Source: Candidatus Faecaligallichristensenella faecipullorum (GTDB lineage Bacteria; Bacillota; Clostridia; Christensenellales; Aristaeellaceae). From it: a stretch of DNA of 38,604 bases. The translations under genes and the position numbers were made by a program. Location of the stretch: NCBI GenBank assembly GCA_018716505.1, contig DVJW01000010.1, positions 1 to 38,604 of the forward strand, read 5' to 3'. This document shows, in pieces, positions 23,602 to 30,745 of the stretch (position 1 is its first letter; each line of letters begins with the position of its first letter). The notes below the pieces were generated by a model. That model was not told the DNA's origin, did no database searches, and saw nothing but the letters and a program-made list of their open reading frames with translations.

Positions 23602-25029
23602 ATGGCCAAGGAAAAGACAGTCTATGTTTGCAGCCAATGCGGCTATGAAACCGGGCGTTGGATGGGAAAATGTCCGGACTGCGGAAGCTGGAACACTTTG
23701 GAAGAAATGAAGCGGAGCGCCGGAATCGCGGTTGAGGAAAAAAAACTCAAGCGCCAGCCCGGCACCGGCAACGAGCCTTTGGAATTGGATGAGATTCCCG
23801 AGGATACCATGTTGCGCCATCTGACCCAGATTGGAGAGTTGGACCGGGTTCTGGGCGGCGGGGTGGTGGAAGGATCGCTGCTCTTGGTGGGCGGGGATCC
23901 GGGCATCGGAAAATCCACCTTGCTCACCCAGGTGTCGGCCAATTTCGCGGCCCAGGGCCACCGGGTGCTCTATGTTTCCGGGGAGGAATCCGCGCGCCAG
24001 ATCAAACTCAGAGCCAACCGCCTGGGCGCCTCGGGCAAGGGGCTGTACATCCTTTCGGAAAACGACATGAGCGCGGTGGAAAAGCAGATGGGGCGCATAC
24101 AGCCCGAATTTATGGTGGTGGATTCCATCCAGACCATGTACCGGCCCGATATGGCCTCGGCTCCGGGCAGCGTGTCCCAGGTGCGCGAAGCCGCCTCCCA
24201 ATTGATGCGTATGGCCAAGACCACAGGCTGCGCCATCTTTTTGGTGGGCCATGTGACCAAAGAGGGGGCCATCGCCGGGCCCAGGGTGTTGGAGCACATG
24301 GTGGACGCGGTGCTATATTTTGAGGGAGACCGCCAACATCAATATCGGATTTTGAGGGCGGTTAAGAACCGTTTTGGCTCGGTCAATGAGCTGGGCATCT
24401 TTGAAATGCGCCAGGACGGCATGCGCGAGGTGCCCAACGCCTCGGAGGTGCTGCTTTCGGCCCGGGCTCATGGCTCCAGCGGCTCGGTGGTGCTCTGCGC
24501 CATGGAGGGAAGCCGGCCGGTGCTGGTGGACGTTCAGGCGCTGGTGGCCACCAATCCCTTTGGAAACCCCAGGCGCATGGCCAGCGGGGTGGATCAGGGC
24601 AGGCTGGCGCTGCTGTTGGCGGTTCTGGAAAAGCGCGCCGGGCTTCAGCTGTATAACCGGGATGTCTATATGAATATCGCGGGCGGCCTGAGTCTGGACG
24701 AGCCCGCGGCCGATCTGGCTCTGTGCGCGGCGGTGGCCTCCTCCCACCGGGATGTGGCGCTGGATTCCAAATGGGCGGTCATGGGCGAAGTGGGATTGGC
24801 GGGCGAGGTGCGCAATGTGAGCCAGGCCGAGCGCAGGCTGGCCGAATGTATGCGCATGGGCTTCACCCATGTGGTCTTGCCCAAGGGCAATCTAAAGGGC
24901 ATTCAGGTTCCGGAGGGGATTAGGGCCTTTGGGGTGGAAACCTTGGTTCAGGCGCTGACCCTGCTGTTGGGCGTTGGCCGCACGGCGGATTCGGCCGCCT
25001 CGCGCGGACAAGAGGAAAAAGAGCATTGA
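23602..25029 (+). CDS. radA: DNA repair protein RadA (DnaB-like branch-migration helicase)
   Basis: 475 aa. RadA processes recombination intermediates with RecA. In order: zinc finger (Cys10, Cys13, Cys24, Cys27), Walker A GGDPGIGKST (97-106), Walker B MVVDSIQT, the RadA-specific KNRFG motif (255-259), and a C-terminal Lon-protease-like domain from about residue 300 (DVYMNIAGGLSLDEPAADLA). The length is normal. The start at 23602 has GGAGGAG just upstream; an in-frame ATG 11 codons earlier lies almost on the promoter and was rejected. The usual next gene in many Bacillota, disA, is absent, and a YacL-like gene follows directly. Confidence 0.96.
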   Translation: MAKEKTVYVCSQCGYETGRWMGKCPDCGSWNTLEEMKRSAGIAVEEKKLKRQPGTGNEPLELDEIPEDTMLRHLTQIGELDRVLGGGVVEGSLLLVGGDPGIGKSTLLTQVSANFAAQGHRVLYVSGEESARQIKLRANRLGASGKGLYILSENDMSAVEKQMGRIQPEFMVVDSIQTMYRPDMASAPGSVSQVREAASQLMRMAKTTGCAIFLVGHVTKEGAIAGPRVLEHMVDAVLYFEGDRQHQYRILRAVKNRFGSVNELGIFEMRQDGMREVPNASEVLLSARAHGSSGSVVLCAMEGSRPVLVDVQALVATNPFGNPRRMASGVDQGRLALLLAVLEKRAGLQLYNRDVYMNIAGGLSLDEPAADLALCAAVASSHRDVALDSKWAVMGEVGLAGEVRNVSQAERRLAECMRMGFTHVVLPKGNLKGIQVPEGIRAFGVETLVQALTLLLGVGRTADSAASRGQEEKEH

Positions 25030-25089
25030 CATGGCGGAATCGAAAAGGGCAATATCGTCCTGAAAAGGCCCGAAGAAGGGGGATAAGCG

Positions 25090-26187
25090 GTGTCCAAGAA
25101 ATTAACCCGACTGATCGTGGCGGCGGCCGGCGTGTTGGTGGCCCTGGGCGTGATTTCGCTTGCGATCTATTTGGTGGAACAATTGATTGCGCAGAAACTT
25201 TCATCGGCGCTCCCCGGGGGCGTGTATGCACTGATTGTGGTGTTGCCCTGTATCGCCGGGGGCGTGGCCGGGTATTGCCGTGCGCTCCCGATAGCCGAAC
25301 GGGTATTGGGTTGGCTCAAAAAAATGGAATTGAAGCTCCAGGGATTGCCCGCGGAGCAGGTGCTGTTGGGCAGCTTGGGGCTGCTGTTGGGCTTGTTGGT
25401 GGCGTTTCTTTTGTCCACTTCCTACGCCGGAGTGCTGCCCGGAAGCGCCCAGGTGGCGGTGAACGGCCTGCTGTATCTGATCTTTGGCTATTTGGGCATC
25501 GTCATTTTGGCCAAGCGCACCGATGAGACCATCCTCAATTTGTTTGTCAAATGGATGAGCCGCCGGTTTTCCGGGCAGGCTCAGCCTGAGCGCGGGGAAT
25601 TTGAAGAGAAAATTTTGGATACCAGCGCGGTCATCGACGGGCGGATCTTTGGGGTATGGGCAACCGGCTTTTTGGAGGGCACGCTGTTGGCGCCGGATTT
25701 TGTGATTCAGGAGCTTCAGAGGCTTTCGGATTCGGCGGACGGCCGAAAGCGGGCCCTGGGCCGGCGCGGGTTGGAAATGCTTCAAAAGGCCCGGGGCCGG
25801 GATGGCGAAAAGGTTGAAACCCGGGAGGCTCCGCCCAGCGACGAGGATGTGGATATTCGCCTGGTACGGCTGGCCCAACAGAGGGGCGCCACGCTGGTGA
25901 GTTGCGATTATAACCTCAATAAGGCGGCCAGTCTGGTGGGGGTTAAGGTGCTCAATGTGAACGAACTGGCCTCGGCCATTCGCGAAGAGATGCTGCCCGG
26001 GGAGAGGCTCAATATCCTCATCGTCAAAGAGGGCAAGGATCCCAGGCAAGGGGTGGGCTACCTGCCGGACGGCGCCATGGTGGTGGTGGAGGATGGCCGC
26101 GAGATGGTGGGCCGCCGGGTGGAGGCGGTGGTGACCAAAAGCCTTCAAACCGCGGCTGGCCGGATGATTTTCGCCAGGATGGCGTAA
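25090..26187 (+). CDS. PIN/TRAM domain membrane protein (YacL-like)
   Basis: 365 aa from a GTG at 25090, preceded by GGGGG at seven bases. Four membrane helices (about 5-30, 42-62, 92-112, 122-142) come first. Then comes a PIN nuclease domain (about 175-290) with acidic residues in KILDTSAVIDGRI, FVIQELQRLSDS, DEDVDIRLVRLA and LVSCDYNLNK. A C-terminal TRAM domain (about 300-360) is visible in GERLNILIVKEGKDPRQGVGYL. This is the full YacL architecture. The proteins are presumed RNases at the membrane; no target is known. It follows radA by 60 bases and is probably cotranscribed. Confidence 0.92.
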   Translation: MSKKLTRLIVAAAGVLVALGVISLAIYLVEQLIAQKLSSALPGGVYALIVVLPCIAGGVAGYCRALPIAERVLGWLKKMELKLQGLPAEQVLLGSLGLLLGLLVAFLLSTSYAGVLPGSAQVAVNGLLYLIFGYLGIVILAKRTDETILNLFVKWMSRRFSGQAQPERGEFEEKILDTSAVIDGRIFGVWATGFLEGTLLAPDFVIQELQRLSDSADGRKRALGRRGLEMLQKARGRDGEKVETREAPPSDEDVDIRLVRLAQQRGATLVSCDYNLNKAASLVGVKVLNVNELASAIREEMLPGERLNILIVKEGKDPRQGVGYLPDGAMVVVEDGREMVGRRVEAVVTKSLQTAAGRMIFARMA

Positions 26188-26302
26188 AGCCTGGCCCGGA
26201 ATCATTTTCCCGATCCCAAAATTGAATTGAAAACGCGCTTTGACGCGCATAGACAATCGCCCGTTCGTTCAAAATAGGGTTAAAGAACGGGAGGTTGTTT
26301 TT

Positions 26303-27331
26303 ATGAGGAAGAGGAAAGAACTTTTTAGAAGCCTTTGCCTGGTTTTGTGCCTTTCGCTGACGATGGGCGTACTGGCCGGATGCAGCTGGTTTTCCGGAAA
26401 TGAGCAGGCCACGCCCGCGCCTGAAGGGAGCCAGACCCCCGGGGAGGCCGAGGCCGCGGATGTGAAAAAGCCCGCGCTGCCCGAAAAGCTGACCATGAAG
26501 GACGGCACGCCTTGGGTTCAGGTGTATGTGGTGGCGGATGAAAAGGTGGAAGATATGGACATTGAGACCTATGTCCAGGGCGTCCTGGCCGGCGAGATGC
26601 GCAACGATTGGCCCATGGAGGCCCTCAAGGCCCAGGCCATTCTGGCGCGCACCTTTGTGCTGAAGTTCATAGCGGAAAAGAATTCCCGCTATGACGGCGC
26701 GGATATTTCCACCGACATCACCGAGGCCCAAGCCTACGACGCTTCCAGCGTCAACGACCGGATCAAGCAGGCGGTGGAGGAGACCAGAGGCCAGGTCTTG
26801 AGCTATGAGGGCGAGCTGCCCTATGCCTGGTTCCATGCCCACGCGGGCGGCAAGACCGAGCTCAGCCAGGCCGGGCTGGAATTCAAGGGCGAGGAGCCCG
26901 GATACACCCAGATTGTGGAATCCCCGGATTCCGACAAGGCACCCACCAGCGTCAAGAATTGGACCGCAACCTTTACCAAGGACAAATTGGTTGAAGCCGC
27001 GCGCCAGGCCGGTGTGAGCGTCAAAAACGCCGACAGCGTGGAGCTCGGCGACAGGACGGAATCCGGCCGCGTCATTCAGATCATCATCGACGGCCAACCG
27101 GTATCCGCCCCGGCGCTGCGCATTCAGCTGGACGGCAAGAAGCTCAAGTCCACCATGATTGAGGATGTATCCATCTCGGGGGACGAGGTCACCTTTAGCG
27201 GAAGCGGCTACGGCCACGGGGTGGGCATGTCCCAATGGGGCGCCTATGCCATGGCCGAGGAGGGCAAGAGCGCGGATCAAATCGTGCAGCACTACTTCAA
27301 AAACGTGGATATCGTCTCGCTCTGGACATGA
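26303..27331 (+). CDS. SpoIID/LytB domain lipoprotein
   Basis: 342 aa. A lipoprotein signal (VLAGC, with Cys27 as the expected lipidated residue) is followed by an Ala/Pro/Glu-rich spacer. The SpoIID/LytB domain then includes YVQGVLAGEMRNDWPMEALK, AQAILARTFVLKF and the signature GYGHGVGMSQWGAYAMA near the C-terminus. SpoIID is a lytic transglycosylase on denuded glycan strands during sporulation. Many relatives outside sporulation act in cell-wall remodelling, and no spore operon is near here, so its role is open. The start at 26303 has GGGAGG at eight bases; the frame upstream to 26240 lacks a site. No convincing promoter was found in the 115 bases before it. Confidence 0.9.
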   Translation: MRKRKELFRSLCLVLCLSLTMGVLAGCSWFSGNEQATPAPEGSQTPGEAEAADVKKPALPEKLTMKDGTPWVQVYVVADEKVEDMDIETYVQGVLAGEMRNDWPMEALKAQAILARTFVLKFIAEKNSRYDGADISTDITEAQAYDASSVNDRIKQAVEETRGQVLSYEGELPYAWFHAHAGGKTELSQAGLEFKGEEPGYTQIVESPDSDKAPTSVKNWTATFTKDKLVEAARQAGVSVKNADSVELGDRTESGRVIQIIIDGQPVSAPALRIQLDGKKLKSTMIEDVSISGDEVTFSGSGYGHGVGMSQWGAYAMAEEGKSADQIVQHYFKNVDIVSLWT

Positions 27332-27337
27332 GCGCGG

Positions 27338-27368
27338 GCGGAGCGGTTCAATGGGCCGCTCCGCTTTT
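27338..27368 (+). terminator. Rho-independent terminator after the SpoIID/LytB gene
   Basis: GCGGAGCGG (27338-27346) pairs with CCGCTCCGC (27356-27364), loop of 9, followed by TTTTC. Confidence 0.8.
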
Positions 27369-27468
27369 CATTTGAACAGGCGGACGTAAAGATCCGTCAA
27401 AGAAACAACTTTTGCCGCAAATGCGTTAAAAAGGCGTAATATGCCGCGGCTTTTGCACGGCGGAAATT

Positions 27469-27479
27469 TGTGATATAAT
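27469..27479 (+). promoter_or_regulatory. Extended -10 promoter for the ZnuA-like gene
   Basis: TGTGATATAAT contains TATAAT (27474-27479). It differs by one base from the TGTGGTATAAT elements at 4896, 21619 and 23560. No good -35 was seen. Confidence 0.6.
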
Positions 27480-27530
27480 CTGCTGGATGAAATCAAACGC
27501 CGAATACGGGATAAAAACAGAGGAGGCATT

Positions 27531-28628
27531 ATGAATAAAAAACGATGGATCACCCTATGGATGATGATTTTGATGATGGCGTTGGTCAGCGGATGCGCGC
27601 CGCAGCCTTCCGGAGAGCAATCTTCGGAAGAAGCGCAGGAACAGACCTACACCAGTCAGATATACGCCAGCTTTTATCCGGTTTATATGATGGCGCGGCC
27701 TATTTTGAAGGATGTGCCCGGGCTCGAATTAAATTGCCTGGTTCAACCCCAGGATGGATGCCTGAGAAGCTATAGCCTTTCGGATTGGGACGCCCGGTTG
27801 GCGGCGGGCGCGGACGGGCTGATCCTGGCCGGAGAGGGGCTGGAGAGCTTTGAAAGCTGGGCCCTGGCCCTGGGGGAGAGCGGACCGGCGGTGATGCGGG
27901 TGTATGACGGGGTGGAGCTGTTGGGCGAACGGGTGGATGCGGACGTGAGCGATGAGGAGATCAACCATTTCGAGGGGCTTAATCCCTGGGCCTGGTTGTC
28001 GGTGGATGGGGCGAGAACCATGGCGGAATCCATCGCCGGCATGTTGAGCGAGCTGGATCCGGATTACGCCCAGATGTATGAGGAGAATTTTTCCGCTTTT
28101 TCGCAGGAGTTGGATGCGCTGGTCGAACAGATGGACGAGGTGATGAGCGGGTATCAATACCAGGAGGTGGTGTTGATGCACGAGGGATTGGAGTATATGG
28201 CCCAGGAGCTCGGGCTCAACTCGGTGCTGACCATAGAGCGGGAACCGGGCGAACAGACGGAGGGCGACGACCTCACCGACCTCATTGAGAAGATCAACGA
28301 GAGTGGGGCAAAGCTATTGCTGGTGGAAAAGCAGATTCCCACCGCTTTCAAGCGGGCGCTGGAGGAAGCGGGTTTCCATCTGGCGCTCATTGACACCTTC
28401 TCCACCCACTCGGCGGCCGCCCCGGAGGATGATTATCAGACCACCATGTTGGAAAACGTGCGGCAAATTGTGCAGGCCAGCCAGGGGCTTCCGGCCGGTG
28501 AATTTGTGGATGAACCGGAGGAGACCGTAGCCGAGCCCACCGACGCGGCCCAGGATGAAACGAACGAGGACAGCGCCGCCCAGGATGACGCGGCCGAAAG
28601 CGGCGCGGCCCAGGATGAAGTGGTATAG
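27531..28628 (+). CDS. ZnuA/TroA-like lipoprotein lacking two metal-binding histidines
   Basis: 365 aa. Lipobox LVSGC with Cys22. The cluster A-1 (ZnuA) fold is shown by SFYPVYMMARPI, SYSLSDWDARLAAGADGLIL, NPWAWLSVDGARTMAESI, VVLMHEGLEYMAQELGL and LIDTFS. Aligned by eye to E. coli ZnuA, the first metal His (HDYSL) is Arg79 and the second (usually DPHVW) is Trp153. The third, His217, and the acidic Asp288 remain. A Cys (Cys77) lies two residues before Arg79. The last 50 residues are an acidic, low-complexity tail with repeated AAQD-like units. No permease or ATPase gene is adjacent. It probably does not bind zinc in the usual way and may bind another ligand. GAGGAGG lies upstream of the ATG. 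Confidence 0.82.
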   Translation: MNKKRWITLWMMILMMALVSGCAPQPSGEQSSEEAQEQTYTSQIYASFYPVYMMARPILKDVPGLELNCLVQPQDGCLRSYSLSDWDARLAAGADGLILAGEGLESFESWALALGESGPAVMRVYDGVELLGERVDADVSDEEINHFEGLNPWAWLSVDGARTMAESIAGMLSELDPDYAQMYEENFSAFSQELDALVEQMDEVMSGYQYQEVVLMHEGLEYMAQELGLNSVLTIEREPGEQTEGDDLTDLIEKINESGAKLLLVEKQIPTAFKRALEEAGFHLALIDTFSTHSAAAPEDDYQTTMLENVRQIVQASQGLPAGEFVDEPEETVAEPTDAAQDETNEDSAAQDDAAESGAAQDEVV

Positions 28629-28634
28629 AATTTA

Positions 28635-29036
28635 CAGCGTGTCGAAAAAGTCGACACGCTGTCAGGAAAATGAATGCTTCATTTTCCTGAGCTGCATCAT
28701 TTTCTTGCTGCCTTTGGCAGCGGCCAGAAAATGATATCGGAAGCGGCCACTTGGGCCGCTCCTCGGTCCGGCAAAGCCGGCCCTGCGGATTTCGAAGGCC
28801 GCGCTTTGCGCGGCTGGAGGTTCGCAAACAACGTTTGCGAACCGAAACCCCGGCCCGGCGGATTGAGGGAGCGCTTCAGCGCGACTAGGGGTGTGAGAAT
28901 CGAAGATTCTCCACCCCGTACCCGAGGCCGTCCAAAGGACGGACACGGGCGAAAAGTAAGGCCGGGGCGAAGATATGAAGGGGCTGCGGCCCCTTCATGC
29001 ATCCCCAAACGATAAAAATAGGTCTGTCAATGCTCT
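28635..29036. repeat. Hairpin-array repeat, copy 2 (complete)
   Basis: About 402 bp without a convincing gene, fully occupied by consecutive hairpins: 28635-28661, 28662-28690, 28696-28735 (with an inner one at 28707-28721), 28742-28760, 28765-28783, 28798-28814, 28819-28843, 28871-28882, 28888-28917, 28921-28949 and 28975-28998. The ends match copy 3 (left CAGCGTGTCGAAAAAG..., right ...TGTCAATGCTCTG). The direct repeat GAATTTA flanks it (28628-28634 and 29037-29043), consistent with target duplication. It separates the ZnuA-like gene from a GNAT gene. Open frames inside it (for example 28674-29015) are read from hairpin sequence and are unlikely to be proteins. Confidence 0.85.
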
Positions 29037-29077
29037 GAATTTAGCGGATGCTTCGCGGGCAACAAAGGAGAAAGCGG

Positions 29078-29530
29078 ATGGTTTACAGAAAATACCGGCC
29101 TTCGGACTGTGAGAAGATCGCCGAATTGTTCTACCAGACGGTGCATTCGGTCAATCAAAAGGACTATACCCCCGAGCAGCTGGACGCCTGGGCCACGGGT
29201 CAGGTGGATCTGGTTCAATGGAACCGCACCCTGAGCGATCATTATACTGTGGTGGCCGAAGAGGATGGTGCGATTCTGGGCTTTGGGGACATCGCGGAAG
29301 ACGGATATTTGGACAGGCTGTATGTGCACAAAGACCATCAGGGCCAGGGCATAGCCACCGCCCTGTGCGACCGGCTGGAGCGGTCGGTGGGGGCGCAAAG
29401 CATTGCCACTTATGCCTCCATTACCGCCCGGCCTTTTTTTGAGAAGCGGGGCTATCAAACCGTAAAGCCCAATCAAGTGGAGCGAAATGGCGTGCGCCTG
29501 ACCAACTATTTGATGAAAAAAGATTTCTAA
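29078..29530 (+). CDS. GNAT family N-acetyltransferase
   Basis: 150 aa. It carries the acetyl-CoA-binding motif YVHKDHQGQGIATALCDRLE (Q-x-x-G-x-G/A type) and the C-terminal ITARPFFEKRGYQTVK typical of GNAT enzymes. The early YRKYRPSDCEKIAELFYQTV is also usual for this subfamily. The acceptor is unknown. AAAGGAG lies seven bases before the ATG at 29078. Hairpin repeat copy 2 ends only about 40 bases upstream, so any promoter for this gene lies within or beyond the repeat. Confidence 0.88.
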   Translation: MVYRKYRPSDCEKIAELFYQTVHSVNQKDYTPEQLDAWATGQVDLVQWNRTLSDHYTVVAEEDGAILGFGDIAEDGYLDRLYVHKDHQGQGIATALCDRLERSVGAQSIATYASITARPFFEKRGYQTVKPNQVERNGVRLTNYLMKKDF

Positions 29531-29541
29531 CCCCACGCCCC

Positions 29542-29570
29542 TCGACAAACGCGCGCTTTCGGTGTAAACT
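29542..29570 (+). promoter_or_regulatory. Probable promoter for the rRNA methyltransferase operon
   Basis: A -35 TCGACA (29542-29547), a spacer of 17, and a -10 TAAACT (29565-29570). It lies between the GNAT stop and the ATG at 29609. Confidence 0.5.
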
Positions 29571-29608
29571 TATGGAGGTTTTCAACTATACATACAGGAG
29601 ATAAATGA

Positions 29609-30745
29609 ATGGAATGGATTGCCAGCGCGGCCTTTGGACTGGAGGGCTTGGTGGCCCGGGACTTAAAGCGGCTGGGCATTGAAAAGCCGGCCCCCCAGCC
29701 CACCGGCGGGGTACGCTTTGAGGCGGACTTTGCCCAGGCTTTTGCGGCCAATTTGTGGCTGCGCACCGCGGACCGGGTGCTCATGGTGTGCGGCCGCTTT
29801 GAGGCCCTGTCCTTTGAGGCGTTGTTTCAGGGCGTTAAGGCCCTGCCATGGGAAAAGTGGATTCCTCAAAACGGCCGCTTTCCGGTGCGCGCCCATTGTG
29901 CCCGATCGCGCCTGATGAGCCCGTCGGATTGCCAAAGCATTGCCAAAAAGGCCATTGTGGAGCGGCTCAAATCGGCCCATAAGCGGGATTGGTTTCCTGA
30001 AAGCGGAGAAAATTATCAGATCGACCTTTCGATTCAGCGGGATGTGGCCACCATCTGTCTGGACAGCTCGGGCCCGGCCCTCAACAAGCGGGGTTACCGC
30101 ACCTTTAACGGCGAGGCGCCCCTGCGGGAGACCATGGCCGCGGCGCTGCTTTTGATTTCGCCCTGGCGGGCCAGGATGCCGCTGTACGACCCCTGTTGCG
30201 GCACCGGAACGATCTTGATCGAGGCCGCCTATATCGCCCTGAACCGCGCGCCCGGGTTGACTCGGGCCTTTGATTGCGAGCAATGGGGCTTTATGCCCAA
30301 GGCGCGCATGGAGGAGATCCGGCGGGAGGCGGAAAAGGCCTATGAGATGGGCGCGCGCCGCCCCCTTTGGGTTTCCGGATCGGACATCGACCCGGAGGCC
30401 TTAAAGCTGGCCAGGCGGCATATCGCCCAGGCCGGGCTGGAAGGCCGGATCCGGCTGGAGCAAAGGGATGTGCGCCAGGTTGAGCTTTCGGGCGGGCCCG
30501 GAGTCATCCTGACGAATCCGCCATACGGCGAGCGGCTGGGGGACAAAAAGGCGGCCCAGGCCGTATGCAGGGCGCTCAGGGCTTTGCAGGACAGAAGCCC
30601 GGGCTGGGCCCTTTGCGCCATCAGCTCGGACGCCGGTTTTGAGAAAACCTATGGACGCCGCGCCAAGGCCAGACACAGGCTGTACAACGGGCGGCTGGAA
30701 TGCGATTTTCTGACATACGAAGGGAGTGGAAGTACCCATGATTAG
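29609..30745 (+). CDS. THUMP-domain class I RNA methyltransferase (RlmL/YpsC type)
   Basis: 378 aa. An N-terminal THUMP RNA-binding region (about 1-160) includes SAAFGLEGLVARDLKRLG and ends near LNKRGYRTFNGEAPLRET. The SAM-binding motif is DPCCGTGTILIEAAYIA, followed by the acidic SGSDIDPEAL loop and the catalytic NPPYGERLG motif of N2-guanine methyltransferases. The length equals the Bacillus YpsC type rather than the longer fused RlmL of E. coli. The likely target is a guanine in 23S rRNA (m2G2445-type), by family. AGGAG lies eight bases before the ATG. The next gene starts eight bases inside its 3' end. Confidence 0.9.
   Translation: MEWIASAAFGLEGLVARDLKRLGIEKPAPQPTGGVRFEADFAQAFAANLWLRTADRVLMVCGRFEALSFEALFQGVKALPWEKWIPQNGRFPVRAHCARSRLMSPSDCQSIAKKAIVERLKSAHKRDWFPESGENYQIDLSIQRDVATICLDSSGPALNKRGYRTFNGEAPLRETMAAALLLISPWRARMPLYDPCCGTGTILIEAAYIALNRAPGLTRAFDCEQWGFMPKARMEEIRREAEKAYEMGARRPLWVSGSDIDPEALKLARRHIAQAGLEGRIRLEQRDVRQVELSGGPGVILTNPPYGERLGDKKAAQAVCRALRALQDRSPGWALCAISSDAGFEKTYGRRAKARHRLYNGRLECDFLTYEGSGSTHD

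Noticed and set aside
26188-26302. Promoter for the SpoIID/LytB gene (TTGAAA with TAGACA at 17).
   Set aside because: The -10 matches only three of six bases.
28662-29015. Open frames inside hairpin repeat copy 2 on both strands (for example 28674-29015 plus and 28697-29008 minus).
   Set aside because: They are made of palindromic hairpin sequence, have no ribosome site, and differ in length between copies. The repeat is not expected to code for protein.
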